From contig NMRA01000266.1 of NCBI GenBank assembly GCA_002633005.1, positions 186,784 through 250,783 on the forward strand: a stretch of DNA of 64,000 nt. The letters run 5' to 3'. The stretch is from Phoronis australis (Eukaryota > Phoronida > Phoronidae). The position numbers and the translations under genes were made by a program. Shown one piece after another: positions 11,961-24,431 of this stretch; the stretch's first letter is position 1, and every line of letters starts with the position of its first letter. Below the pieces are notes generated by a model, which saw nothing but the letters and a program-made list of their open reading frames with translations, ran no database searches and was not told the origin of the DNA.

Positions 11961-12363
11961 GGGCCCGGTCTTCAATCTTTTTTCTCGAAATGGAACTCGA
12001 AATTAGGTTTGGCATTTTCTATTCTACTTTTGGACGAACTCAAGATAAGTGTCTATTATTCTATGCTCGAGTACACAATAACTTACGTAGATAATTTATT
12101 GCCCTTAGTTCACAGTTTGTAAACCCAATATTAAAGCAATAAGTTTGAGTTTGAACTCGAAATTTCGAGTTTTTACTCGAGTTTGTAGCACGAATATAAG
12201 AGTCTTCAAGGGCAAACTTGAACTAGAAACTCCTATGCATAAACTATATTGTATTCGAGCACAGTCTGATAACCAATTATCTTAAGTTCGCACAAAAGGA
12301 GCAGAGAAATTGCCAAAAATAGTTTCGAGTTCATTTCGAGTACAAAGATTAGAGACTGGGCCC
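11961..12363. mobile_element. MITE with about 60-bp terminal inverted repeats
   Basis: The left end reads GGGCCCGGTCTTCAATCTTT and then CTCGAAATGGAACTCGAAA. The reverse complement of the right end reads GGGCCCAGTCTCTAATCTTT and then CTCGAAATGAACTCGAAA. The interior is also rich in the palindrome ACTCGAAATTTCGAGT. It is about 400 bp with no coding capacity, as expected for a non-autonomous DNA transposon. Confidence 0.75.
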
Positions 12364-12400
12364 AGAAGGTCCTGGGTTCGAGTCCCGGTCGGATGCAGAA
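12364..12400 (+). repeat. tRNA-like B-box fragment (SINE relic)
   Basis: GGTTCGAGTCC (12375-12385) is a perfect RNA polymerase III B box. No matching A box or cloverleaf is visible upstream, where the MITE ends. It is probably the stub of a tRNA-derived SINE interrupted by that MITE, not a tRNA gene. Confidence 0.4.
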
Positions 12401-13030
12401 ATCTTTTCGGACTCATATTCATTAGGTGACGTGATGTGACCAAAAAGATGGCGGATTGAACGGGATAAACTGATTGCGGTTGGAATGACTGTTACTATGG
12501 CATCAGTGACGCCAGTGAGTGGTTTTATAATGACCAGAGCAACCATGTTCACGAGCTGGAGACATGTTGTCAAATCCTGTGATAGATTTCAAATTTGATA
12601 TTTCCCAGGGCATTTGAAACGTAATTTCGTTCGCCTAGAACCTTACTATATTTTAAAGTGGCGCCTTTTGAATTCGTTCATATTTTTGTCTCGTTCTTTG
12701 GTATATACACATTTTATGAATATTTTTTATTTGATCGGATAGAGCTGCTGACATGTCCTTAAGTTGGGTGGGATAAGTGATTCGGCTACTAAAAGATCAG
12801 ACCTTAGAACCCACTCCGGAATGTCGCTCAAAACTACTGAAAATGAAGAAAATATGGCTGGTGCACGGTTTTACAATCGACAGGAATTGATAAAAGCATA
12901 CATTGTGAGCTTCAAAAAATTGCATCACGTTTGGTTTGAAATGAACTACCATTCTCAAAAGTGACTGCTAGATGGCGATGGTCTAAATGTTGTCCGAATT
13001 TCGGAAATTGTGTATGTTTCTTGTCTCTAG

Positions 13031-13164
13031 GTGTATTTCCTGTCACAGTTGCTGTCTTGTTCGTGTACGTCATTAATGCAAAAGGTATTAGAATAGAACA
13101 CGCGTCTGGCGTCAAGCTCGGAATTAGTTTAGTGCACCACAAGGACGAACTTCAGCTTGCTAAG
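13031..13164 (+). CDS. possible exon with a membrane segment
   Basis: Follows a TTGTCTCTAG acceptor and ends at AAG/GTATTA. It is 134 nt (2+132), 44 codons, opening with a hydrophobic run (FPVTVAVLFVYVI) that could be a transmembrane helix, then a charged tail. It joins in frame (phase 0) to the segment at 14105-14179. The upstream exon that must supply one base was not found: the frame at 12820-12898 has a GTGAGC donor but the wrong phase. Family unknown. Confidence 0.3.
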
Positions 13165-14104
13165 GTATTACTGGTGTATCACGTTTCGTGCGCATTTGCT
13201 TAATGATCAGTCACAACCATGTATCAGCACATGTCAGTGGATGTTCGCCTAGAGTGGGCATCAGTCAACACCAACTACATGACAGTTCATGTACGCTTTC
13301 GGCAGTCAACCCCCGCTTAATCCAAGCGTTCTGTAAATAGCTATCGCATCGTTTGATTGACTCAAACAATGACGACACGTACATGTATACTGTAACTCAT
13401 CATCGCGTTCAAGTGACTCAATAAATGAAGACACGTACACTGAAACTCATTAACGCGTTTTTCCATGAAGAGTTAATGGTTTTCTCGACCACGCAGTCAT
13501 ATTTTAAGCACAAAGTCGTGAAACAAAGTCAGAAAAGTACTATTTTTGCTAAAAAAAATTATAGTTTTTTTTCTGCATTTTTGAATCCAATTTGTAGAAT
13601 ATTTTTTCGAAATGGCGCCTGAGTGTCATACTGGACTGTGTACACATTCAGTTGTTTAATATAAACCAAAATGGCATCATTGGACTACATGCACGTATTG
13701 CTTGGTGTGTTTTGTTCCAATATGTATTGTTCAAGGAATTGTTGATGGCTGTAAAGTGTGCACAAATGTCAATTGGCCGTCATTTTTGATTGAAATTCAC
13801 CTGTGAAAATTCTGTCAAAATAACAAAATTCTCCTGGTTGACTGCGTACAATTTCTTGTCTGAAATATTAATGAGATATATTCTTGAAATTTGACCTGTC
13901 GGCCACAGCAGATGATTTCGAAAGAAGATATGGATACTATTCAGAAACACGACTGGCTGGTTTAAATCTAATATTCTGATTCGCAATGCATGCATTCATC
14001 ATAAGGGAAATTATAAACTTATTAATTACAAATTATAAAATTTTCCTTCGTACGATTTTCCATAATTGTGAATTGTGTCATTCTTTCTGGAGATTTTCTC
14101 ACAG

Positions 14105-14179
14105 GGGAAAGTGAATTACTTTGTCCTGGACGTTGCGAGATGGTACTTTGGTCAGGAATTGTTTAAAACATATTTTTGA
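14105..14179 (+). CDS. possible terminal exon
   Basis: After a pyrimidine-rich tract and TCACAG, 24 codons (ending WYFGQELFKTYF) run to TGA. The phase matches the end of the exon at 13031-13164. The aromatic-rich tail looks protein-like but I cannot name it. A short spliced plus-strand gene of unknown function is possible. Confidence 0.3.
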   Translation, partial: GKVNYFVLDVARWYFGQELFKTYF

Positions 14180-15160
14180 CGAGCTTTTACGTGTTTCTTT
14201 AACATTCATCAAAATACATGTAGAAACCGACTTTGGAGATAAAAGTCTAACCTCGAATCCTGTTTTTAACTTTATACCAGCGAATACTGTAAACGGTGCC
14301 TTAACATTAGCTGTGGATGCGATTTGTGCACGGTATCATATGAAAAATAATGTTACGTGAAAGGCTGAGGAGTATTAACTACACGTACCTCGATGTAGCT
14401 TCTATCTTGCAAAGTCAGATGATAGTTTACATGTACACACGATGCTTAATGTTATTTTGTCAACACTTTTGACAAAGTAAATTAAAAATTCTCGCAACTG
14501 TAGTGAAATATTAACACCGGTTTGTACGTTTTCACCGTCACATGGGGATTGAGTGGTTGAGGCATCATTTTCATTACCCCAGCAACAAGACATATTTCCT
14601 GTCGAATGCAATTAACACCACTAAGATTTAAAGCAGTTTTCAAATTGAACTAATATATTGGTTGGAAAAGCTAATCTACATGTATTTTCACCAAGAATGA
14701 AAGTGTGGCATATTCTGAAAACGAATGGTTGTTTTTCACGACAGTCCCTGGCACTGTTACATGTAAATAATGCGTGCAGTTCGTGTGCATGTGTCTCGGT
14801 CCGTTTCAATCATAACATTATAACACGCAACAGATATGGCATTACCACAGATATGACTGTGTGCCAAGAATGTTTGCATATCCATGTACAATAAGTATTA
14901 AAAAGATGGACCTATTCTATAACTGCCTTTCCAAAGTAGGACGTGCGAGGTAAGTGGTTTAAGTGCACGTAAATAGGGCCGTCCACTTAAACAGCGACAC
15001 TCGATTCTCGCTGTATTCATACCCCGTTTGGCGTAAACATCCGTCAGACATACAGTGTATTTGATGGCTGCCTCGTCTTCGTGCCATTTGGAATTTCACA
15101 TGTTGTACGTGCATGTTGTCGTCTGTTTCTTTACAACATTTTCTTCGTTGCAGTACATGT
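14180..15160. other. no certain gene
   Basis: Contains overlapping short frames on both strands without reciprocal splice support. Nothing is recognised. Confidence 0.4.
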
Positions 15161-15315
15161 ATTCTATTCGACCTTCAAGTGTCCACGGAGTATCACCGCT
15201 GTTCTGTGGGTTACAACTTAGACGCGAGAAAAATTGACAAAATAGACAAATGCCGTGGACGTGTGATCTGAACTTTCTGGCCTTCCCGATATCATTGAGA
15301 GACAAAGACATGTGC

Positions 15316-15470
15316 CTGGCGTGCGTTCAGTAACGCTAGGACCTACGCTAGGACCAAGCTAAAATCTAGTTTTAGTGACGTGCTCTCACTTAAAATACAC
15401 GGAAATATGTCACGTTATCTCGCTAAGTCTTGCTTTTTAACGAGGTCCTAGCGTTACTGGGTGGGAGGCT
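15316..15470. mobile_element. MITE family 1 (AGTAACGCTAGGNCCTA termini), copy 1
   Basis: A 150-bp element bounded by GCGTTCAGTAACGCTAGGACCT and its inverse AGGTCCTAGCGTTACTG, with an internal TTAAAATACACGG block. The same ends and core recur at 37508, 39622 and 59201, the last in reversed orientation. Confidence 0.8.
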
Positions 15471-15682
15471 GATTTCAAAAACGAGGTTATGCACTTTCTA
15501 AACTCCAAATTAGAGAGAGATCTATGGCAGTGCAATCTGGGCGGTCCTTATTATTGCGGTGCATCCATCTTATGAAGATTCAAACTCCGTGACTAGGTTT
15601 TCATGGCTTACGCGAACCTCAGCCACTAGAGCACGGCAACCCAAATGCCATAGTACCTTTCTGGCTAGGGATTAGAACTTAC

Positions 15683-16216
15683 TTAGAATGGACACGCCGA
15701 TGTCAAATTTGATTCTCCTTTCCCTGCGAGGATGTTCCTTGAAGTACGTCATTTCAATCTGGTACATCCCAGGCAACATGTCGTTATAAACAGTAAGTGA
15801 TCCATGATACGGGCGCCGTCTTCTGCTGATAACGTTTTGCTTATACTTAGTCTCGACGATAATCAAGGGCATTGTAACATAGTCATAAAGCGTAATGAAA
15901 TCGTCGTCCACGTAAAACTTATGGTACATCGTTTCGACTTTCAGGCTAAATACTGGGACAGGATTCCACTTAACTAAAAATCTGTCTCGTTGTTGGTCCA
16001 GTGGCGGATGAACAGAGAAGAGGCCGTTCTCTGAAAAAAAGTAAGGATTGTGCAATAGACTGTAGTAAACCTTACTTCGCCCGTCTGGGTCACGGCAATG
16101 GTGGTATTGCGACTTGTTTTGTACGAAGTATCGGTTTTTGTAGTATGGTACCTGCCAGAGAACATGAGTGTGTGTAAAGCACTCCGGAACGGGTTGCACT
16201 TTAAATTTAGTGGTAA
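15683..16216 (-). CDS. gene B, long exon
   Basis: The acceptor TTTCTGTCTAG precedes 16216. The C-terminal part (LPGMYQIEMTYF ... DIGVSILS) aligns by eye with the gene A exon at 25668-25510 ([13 protein letters not shown] ... ITMGVTVLS). The stretch before it (KYKQNVISRR) aligns with the end of the gene A exon at 30349-30143. One exon here therefore corresponds to two in gene A. Confidence 0.6.
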
Positions 16217-19200
16217 CTAGACAGAAATCATGTAGCAGCAGGATCGGCACAGTTGCAGAATAGTGAGGTCAGAGTTCAACATTTTCAAACCCTGTCAGTT
16301 AAACTACTCAGTTGTGTGCGAGTGCTTCCCATTCAACATTTCAAGGTGTATTTTCCGAATGCTTTTATAGTTGCCGTCTTCGCTGACCACAGCCAATTGG
16401 CATTTGTCAGTGAACACTAGTACTTGCAACGAGAATTGTTGTTTATGTTGGAGTTTTGTGCTGCATGAGAATGACTTGGAAGCTCGTCATATTGATGGAA
16501 AAGACAACGCTTTGGTCGACACACTGTTTAGAGTTTGATTCTGTTTGGCATGAAGTTTAGAATCCGCTTTTAAGGGTGTAGGAGTCGCGCAAGCCTTAGT
16601 AATTCGGATGTTTAGTGATGACGTGTCATTGGAGAAGATAACGTTACGTAATTTGGACCTACAATAAGAATAGATCCGTCAAACGAATCCAAAACGTTAC
16701 AATGACGTTAAAATGACGCCATGCTAAACATTCCTATGGAGCTTTTGCTATGCGCAGAACGGTGAATGTTGGCCAAAACTCTTTTGTCCACTGACGTCAC
16801 ACGCATGCTGGCGCCCCCAGTGGAGGCCATGAGAACTCGTAAACCGAGTTAACCACTGATTTAGCCTATCAGTACGGTCCACGTAGCATCAGACGAGTCA
16901 TATATGGACTTGGATAATTCTATGTATCGTGACCTTCGTCAGTCCTCAAAATCTGAGAATTAAGAGAACTAGAGTAGAGTAGATGAGGGCGAAGCCTTCA
17001 GACATCTTCGCAAGATCGTGGGATCTCGCCTTCTGTCCTTGCTGTGGTTGGTGTGGACGTGGATCGAGGGCAGGACCTGGTAGGCCGGTGGTGGTAGAGG
17101 TGGTGTTCTTGATCTTCTTCTGGAGACGAGACGCTGGCTGGATGGCAACAGCGTTATTGACATCTTAGGTGTGAAGCTGGTTTGATGGCAACAGCTTAGA
17201 GTTTGATTCGCATAAAGCCGGCTTGTTGGCAACAGCTGTCATGCTACTGATTGGTTGTCTTTATACTGCCCCGTCGGGACAGTTTTTTTTTCGTTGTCTT
17301 TATACTGCCCCGACGCCCCTTCGGAACAGTTACCAGTGGCGCAGGGCCCAAACCCTTAGTGCTCCGGTAGAAGATTGTCACGAAATTTGGTTTTCTTTAT
17401 ACTGCCCCGTCGCCCCTTCAGAACACTTACCAGTTGCGCAGGGCCCGAACCCTTAGTGCTCCGGTACATGGTTGTCACCTTAGAATTAATAATGTATATG
17501 TGATAGGTTACATAGTGAATTCTAAGGTTGCGGCATGATAAATATTTTTGCTCAGTTGAAGCTTTGAGCTGAGTCCTGCGTCCGCGGGTACTGCGAATGA
17601 CCGCGATACTTAAGTATGAAGAAGTTGTGTTTACGTTTCAGCTTCTCATGATTTACAGCAATAATGCTGTCTCTGAGTGGAATGTGGCCGAACATTCAGT
17701 TATTTTGTTTTTCATTAAAATTTTGAAAGTCATGTCGACCAAAATGGTACGTTTTTGCTCAAAGTCGACTTACATTTACCAAAGGTTTGGCTAAATACCC
17801 GTAAATAGTTCCATTCAAAAACAGCACTGCCCGTGGCCTGGCACACAAACAAATATATCGATATAGAGTATCTTCGTTTGAAACAAATGATGTCACATCA
17901 CAGTGAGTCGAGTTACCAGTTGTGTAAACAAACTGCAGACTCTACATGAGGGGCTACCATTGCAAAGTCTCCTAACCTCCATTGGGGGGCGCCAGAGTGC
18001 ATGTGACGTCAGGTGGACAAATGGGTCTTGGCCAACATTCACCATTGTGCATGCATTACTGGCGAACGTGTGACGTCGACAAAATTAGCCCACTGTAGTC
18101 CAGTCTTGTTACATGGGCGGTAACAATATGTAGTCATCTGATCTCGCTTTAAGGCAGAGCGTGAGTTTCAATTACCGATTTGCTGTAACAGACCGATAGT
18201 TGTAAGCAATTTTTAATGTTTTTGAAAAGTTCAAATTTTCAGGAGGTGGTGGGTTTCAGTACATGTGTGTTACCCGGTTGGTGGCACACATTTAATGCAA
18301 CATGTGTTCGATTCTTCGGTAGCTCTTGCAGGAACTTGCAGGCATTCGGATGACTGTTCTGTTGTGGTCGATCTCGAATTTGAAAACGAATTTGAATTTC
18401 CTACGTTTTTGTTCAGGTCACGTGGATTTAGCAGGTCAGGAGAAAGAAACGATACATTGAATTATATGGTTAAACAAGTAACTGAAGAAGTTGTTATCGA
18501 ACCAAGTCAATTTTGAAGAAAAATTTCAAAAATTGGCATACCATTAACTCGGAACAAGCTTGGTCAAATTTATCTACATGTAAATCCTTAAATCTCAAAG
18601 TGGAGGTTATGCTAAAAAGATACTACATTCCACGTTATTCTATCAACAGATATGAAACGACTTCCCCATGTAATTGCCTAAAGCAAAAGAATATTCCGTA
18701 AACTTAGTCAAACCTCAAAATTCCAAGTCAAATTCGAAAACTCCTTGTAAAATATTTTAAATGGGTACGCGTGTCGTACGGGTGACAAGCGAGTTACACG
18801 CCACCTACAGGAAAAGTCCACTCACCATGACCCACAATGTCTGTAACACAGTGACTTACTAGAAACCTCGACGCAAGACGCTTGAAGACAGAAAGAGAGT
18901 AGGTTGAAAATTTTAAGATGGTTTAGTAACGTCTCAGTATACTTTGTTTGAATTTGAACAACTTGGTGGACTCCATACACTCGAACATACTTTCACCTAC
19001 AGTTGTATATAGTAATCGCCTCGAATTCAATTGAGCGGTAATGATTTTAGATACCTGGGTACACTTTACATTCGTCCGGCAGGTCTGCTTCATAAGCACC
19101 CAGTTTTATGTACTTCCGTGTGCAGCTTCGTCCCCAGCAGTAGCTGCTTTCTTCGTCGGCCATCTTGCACTCGGAGATACATCCGGTGTAGTAGTTGTGA

Positions 19201-19243
19201 AAGCAAACATCATCCGAGAAACATTTCTGCATCAACCACGTTC
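15683..19243 (-). CDS. gene B: two-domain Cys-rich protein, partial
   Basis: Two exons on the minus strand join in frame. Exon 19243-19055 (189 nt, phase 2+186+1) sits between a textbook acceptor (TTGTTGTCTCCGCAG) and a GTATCT donor. It carries five Cys spaced C-x13-C-x3-C-x9-C-x4-C with TGC and YCWGRSC signatures. Exon 16216-15683 (534 nt) encodes 177 residues rich in aromatic and beta-prone sequence and ends at CTAA/GTAAGT, within the codon after GVSILS. The Cys exon is flanked by phase-1 introns. The same architecture, Cys spacing and final splice site occur in gene A (25510-35838), so these are tandem paralogues. The Cys content suggests an extracellular or secreted protein (inference). 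First exons with a signal peptide and the last exon were not found; a phase-compatible short terminal exon could be 15216-15164. I do not recognise the family. Confidence 0.6.
16760..18043. repeat. inverted repeat pair around 1.1 kb
   Basis: 16760-16826 (GGTGAATGTTGGCCAA ... CTGACGTCAC ... GGCGCCCCC) recurs as its reverse complement at 17975-18043. The arms are about 70 bp and diverged. They could be TIRs of a DNA element or two opposite copies of a short repeat. The pair lies in the intron of gene B. The interior includes the tandem repeats at 17160-17470. Confidence 0.6.
17160..17470. repeat. tandem repeats
   Basis: Three copies of a GCTGGNTNGATGGCAACAGC phrase (17128-17240) are followed by about two and a half copies of a unit of about 115 bp. 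That unit starts TCTTTATACTGCCCCG and ends CCCTTAGTGCTCCGGTA (17265-17465). Non-coding. Confidence 0.7.
17471..19054. other. intron of gene B, no further feature
   Basis: Between the two gene B exons. The short frames here have no matching splice sites, and beyond the inverted-repeat arm nothing is recognised. Confidence 0.4.
19055..19243 (-). CDS. gene B, Cys-rich exon
   Basis: Symmetric phase-1/phase-1 exon encoding 62 full codons, with the conserved five-Cys frame plus two extra Cys (VCF and DEC). Its last base G plus TT from the next exon gives Val. Confidence 0.6.
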
Positions 19244-19660
19244 CTGCGGAGACAACAAAGTACAGTAAATGAATATGTGTTCGAAAGCTGTCATATACTT
19301 AAAGCAAGTGATCCTTCCGACGGACCGTTACAGGATACCCATAGTAGACCACTTAAAGGTTATATGAAGATCACGCGTGTAAACGCGAGAGCAGGTAGAA
19401 CTGGCCGGAAACGGACGACAGAGTAGGGAGAATTGATAGTTTTTCTCATGTCCCACTATATGCAGATTTCGATAGCTGCGACTTTCAAATCTCACATTTA
19501 ACGTACTCGCAGCTTAACTCTTTGCTGTTGGTGGCATAGTCGCCGACACAGAACTTTTTGTTGACACGAAATAATAAAATATCTAAAGCAAGACGAATGA
19601 GGCTGCATACAACACAGTGACAAAGAAAGCAGGTCCTGTCCCCCCAAGCGTAACATCATA

Positions 19661-22128
19661 GCTGTTTAGGACAACCGCGAATAAACCCGCAAGTGGGTTA
19701 TTGATCTTTAATGAGTGAACTTCTAGAACATGTTTCTAGTCTCTGATGCACACATAACCACATGGCTAAAATCTCACTCAGCAATGGCGGGGATGGAGGG
19801 AAAGACAACATTTCTGTCCTTATGTGTTAGGTCACTTTTCATGAAAGAGACCCAAGGTGTGCTTCGTGGAGCTTAGCTAACACTTCCATATTAGCAGCTC
19901 CGTTTCATGAACCTTCTAAAGCTACTGTAAACTGGCGTACCGCACGTACACGGACGAGCGACAAAACGCTGTAGACCTGCTAACCGGACACGGAGCGACA
20001 AAATGATTATGAGCTTTACGCTATACAACTTGTCTCACTGTGTACTTTGCGCAAAGATTTCTGGTTTTGCAAAGGATTGGTATTTAGCAATTTTTCGCCG
20101 CGGCAACAATGAAATGGACTCCGTCGACCCTGGCTTTAAGCAACAGCTAGACGTCAGTTATCTTGAAGAACAACTTTGGCCCCACTTATTACCAAGTCAT
20201 CATCGGCTGGTAGGGATATTCTTGATCAGGTTTGAACCTCTGCCCTTTGGTCGCACCTGATTATCAAAAGCGTGCCTTTCTTCAACACGTTGTGCCCATA
20301 AGATTTAGGGTATTTAAAGTGAAAACATGCACTATGTGAAACAGAAACCCAATCGAAATAATAACATGTAAATGTTGCTTTTTTCAAAAGAGAGGCAATC
20401 TGAAATTTATTGTGGAGAATTAAGAACACGTTGCCTGTACATGTCATTTAAGTTGAGTAGAATCTTGCATTTTTAAAGAGACTGTTTCGTTTTAAAAGAT
20501 GCGCTTAGGGGCGTACACCTGCAGTTTACTTGTGCCTTTTTATTTTTTTATGTGCTGATGACGCAAAGACGGGGTCCAGGAATATTCCTGGGTTGACGTT
20601 CAGAATCAAAAGTAATGTCTGCGATGGAAGGCAGGTTTACAGCCGTTTTTAGACCAAAATTAAGTATGAAATTGGCCTTAGCAAGGTTACCCGTTTGAGG
20701 AGTAAGCTTTTAGTCCGGGCTTTGCTAATCACAGCAAAAACGCCAGTACATTGCTTTAAGCCTATAATTGCCATCATAGTAAAATATTTATGAACAAATG
20801 TTGCTACAATGTCTCAAAATGGGAATTGCCTGCTTCTGATTCCAGAAGCGACCGAATTAAAGACAGAGTGCATTGCGATGTATTCATACTGCTGGGCTGA
20901 GGGTCTAATGTTTGGGAATGACATCAAGGAACTACAGGCATGGAATGCTATCCAGAGCTCCTCAGACCAATGCATTCTATAGTTAAACTTGCGACCAAAA
21001 GATTTCAGCGTATTGGCCAAGAGAGTTTGCTCGGTGAATTTCCGTGGACAGGCGATATTTTTAGTAAAGCTGGCATGGTCTCGTACTTCGTTAAAAAAGT
21101 ATGAAGTCTTGCGTGACCTAGCTGTTTTGCAAGGAGCAAAGCCCACAAAAAATCTTTTAATAGTGATCCATACAAACTAAAAGTCTCGCTTATTTTTTGA
21201 ATTCGCCACACGTTGCTAAGTTGGCGGTATTGTAAGAAGTAATTGATAAGACCGTTGAAGCTTGAAGATCACTTACCGTCCTGGCCTGTGGTGAATCTTG
21301 TTAGGCATAGTACCAGCTGAGTTAAGCTGTAGACAAAGTGGAATAAACCTAATCCAGAAAAGAGATGCTAGAATTAACTCGACAGTCCATTGGAGGACAG
21401 TCGCCTGGGTCTACCAATTTGAGTACGAGCTAGGTGAGTTCACATCAATACAGCGCCCATTGTAATCGGCCACTGAGGTCAACAGTCCTCGACCAATAGC
21501 CATTTTCAACATTTACTCCCCCTTTTGGGAAAATCGTAAAATAGTGACAATGACGCACTTTTCGGTAGATTGCCTGCAAGACATCGCCGAGAGGCTGGAA
21601 TGCAGTCGTCTTTCAATAAAAGTGACTCATTGATCTAGTTGCTAGAATACTGGCAGATTTTTTCAATTTTATCTTTAAATTTCAACTTTGCTACGACACA
21701 GGTGGTATATGCAAGTATTTTGCAATGCTACGTCGATTGGCATCGTCAAAAACCTGCAAAATAGCCTTATACTATCTAATCGTATATAACTTTCGTTAGC
21801 TAACATTTCGTGATGTCTATGCTGAATCTGTGAGGGTCAAAACGTTTTACAAATCGTGTCTGGTGATAACAAAGTTTTACCAATGAGAATGAAACTTACC
21901 TGGCGCCATTGTAAAGATTCTGTACATCAGCCAAAAAATCGTGCGCGTGCTTTAGCTATGCTGCAAAGCCCAAATTCAGCTTTAGAACACATAGTCTTCG
22001 TTCACGAGCGCGCAACGCAATTGAATTCCAGTAGTGACTTGTCGCGTTTAAACGTGGTCGACTGGTGTGAGAATGTATTAGTTTATAGCTGCAAAGCGTG
22101 ATCACGAAGTCCTTACGTAACTGCACAA
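19661..22128. repeat. duplicated block, copy 1 (likely haplotype)
   Basis: Begins GCTGTTTAGGACAACC and ends ACTGCACAA directly before the N at 22129. The second copy (22130-24431) restarts at GCTGTTTGCGACAACC. The first third differs by substitutions and deletions, including an absent stretch of roughly 150 bp in copy 2. The rest is almost identical. Two alleles placed in series explain this better than a true tandem duplication. Confidence 0.8.
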
Positions 22129-22129
22129 N
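22129..22129. other. single-N assembly join
   Basis: Lies exactly between the end of one copy and the start of the next copy of the 2.4 kb block. Confidence 0.9.
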
Positions 22130-24431
22130 GCTGTTTGCGACAACCGCGAATAAACCCGCAAGTGGGTTATTGATCTTCTAGAACATGTTTCTAGTCTCTG
22201 ATGCACACATAACCACATGGCTAAAATCCCACTGTAAACTTGCGTACCGCACGTGCACGGAGCGACGAAACGCTGTAGACCTGCTAACCGGACACGGAGC
22301 GACAAAATGATTATGAGCTTTACGCTATACAACTTGTCTCACTGTGTACTTTGCGCAAAGATTTCTGGTTTTGCAAAGGATTAGTATTTAGCAATTTTTC
22401 GCAGCGGCAACAATGAAAGGGACTCCGTCGACCCTGGCTTTAAGCAACAACTAGACGTCAGTTCTCTTGAAGAACAATTTTGGCCCAACTTATTACCAAG
22501 TCATCATCGGCTGGTAGGGATATTCTTGATCAGGTTTGAACCACTGCCCTTTAGTCGCACCTGGTTATCAAAAGCGTGCCTTTCTTCAACACGCTGTGCC
22601 CGTAAGATTTAGGGTAATTAAAGTGGAAACATACACTGTGTGAAACAGAAACCCATCGAAATAAAAGCATGTAAACGTGGCTTTTTTCAAAAGAGAGGCA
22701 ATCTGACACTTATTGTGGAGAACTAAGAACACGTTGCCTGTACATGTACATTTAAGTTGAGTAGAATCTTGCATTTTTAAAGAGACTGTTTCGTTTCAAA
22801 AGATGCGCTTGGGGGCGCACAGCTGCACTTTACTTATGCCTTTTTCATTTTTTATGCGCTGATGACGCAAAGAAGGGGTCCAGGAATATTCCTGGGTTGA
22901 CGTTCAGAATCAAAAGTAATGTCTGCGATGGAAGACAGGTTTACAGCCGTTTTTAGACCAAAATTAAGTAAGAAATTGGCCTTAGCAAGGTTATCCGTTT
23001 GAGGAGTAAGCTTTTAGTCCGGGCTTTGCTAATCACAGCAAAAACGCCAGAACATTGCTTTAAACCTATAATTGCCATCATAGTAAAATATTTATGAACA
23101 AATGTTGCTACAATGTCTCAAAATGGGAATTGCCTGCTTCTGATTCTAGAAGCGACCGAATTAAAGATAGAGTGCATTGCGATGCATTCATACTGCTGGG
23201 CTGAGGGTCTAATGTTTGGGAATGACATCATGGAACTACAGGCATGGAATGCTATCCAGAGCTCCTCAGACCAATGCATTCTATTGTTAAACTTGCGACC
23301 AAAAGATTTCAGCGTATTGGCCAAGAGAGTTTGCTCGGTGAATTTCCGTGGACAGGCGATATTTTTAGTAAAGCTGGCATGGTCTCGTACTTCGTTAAAA
23401 AGTATGAAGTCTTGCGTGACCTAGCTGTTTTGCAAGGAGCAAAGCCCACAAAAAATCTTTTAATAGTGATCCATACAAACTAAAAGTCTCGCTTATTTTT
23501 TGAATTCGCCACACGTTGCTAAGTTGGCGGTATTGTAAGAAGTAATTGATAAGACCGTTGAAGCTTGAAGATCACTTACCGTCCTGGCCTGTGGTGAATC
23601 TTGTTAGGCATAGTACCAGCTGAGTTAAGCTGTAGACAAAGTGGAATAAACCTAATCCAGAAAAGAGATGCTAGAATTAACTCGACAGTCCATTGGAGGA
23701 CAGTCGCCTGGGTCTACCAATTTGAGTACGAGCTAGGTGAGTTCACATCAATACAGCGCCCATTGTAATCGGCCACTGAGGTCAACAGTCCTCGACCAAT
23801 AGCCATTTTCAACATTTACTCCCCCTTTTGGGAAAATCGTAAAATAGTGACAATGACGCACTTTTCGGTAGATTGCCTGCAAGACATCGCCGAGAGGCTG
23901 GAATGCAGTCGTCTTTCAATAAAAGTGACTCATTGATCTAGTTGCTAGAATACTGGCAGATTTTTTCAATTTTATCTTTAAATTTCAACTTTGCTACGAC
24001 ACAGGTGGTATATGCAAGTATTTTGCAATGCTACGTCGATTGGCATCGTCAAAAACCTGCAAAATAGCCTTATGCTATCTAATCGTATATAACTTTCGTT
24101 AGCTAACATTTCGTGATGTCTATGCTGAATCTGTGAGGGTTAAAACGTTTTACAAATCGTGTCTGGTGATAACAAAGTTTTACCAATGAGAATGAAACTT
24201 ACCTGGCGCCATTGTAAAGATTCTGTACATCAGCCAAAAAATCGTGCGCGTGCTTTAGCTATGCTGCAAAGCCCAAATTCAGCTTTAGAACACATAGTCT
24301 TCGTTCACGAGCGCGCAACGCAATTGAATTCCAGTAGTGACTTGTCGCGTTTAAACGTGGTCGACTGGTGTGAGAATGTATTAGTTTATAGCTGCAAAGC
24401 GTGATCACGAAGTCCTTACGTAACTGCACAA
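22130..24431. repeat. duplicated block, copy 2 (likely haplotype)
   Basis: Partner of 19661-22128. A plus-strand frame at 23244-23483 has some protein-like texture (GEFPWTGDIFSKAGMVSYF), but copy 1 carries a one-base insertion in it and an upstream stop. I treat it as non-coding or a decayed exon. Confidence 0.8.

Noticed and set aside
12349-12573. 74-codon minus-strand frame containing DRDSNPGPSGP
   Set aside because: This peptide type arises from translating tRNA-derived repeats; the B box at 12375 explains it.
21856-24404. Identical 81-codon frames at 21856 and 24159
   Set aside because: Identical because the block is duplicated in the assembly, so repetition is no evidence of selection. 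No splice sites or recognisable domain.
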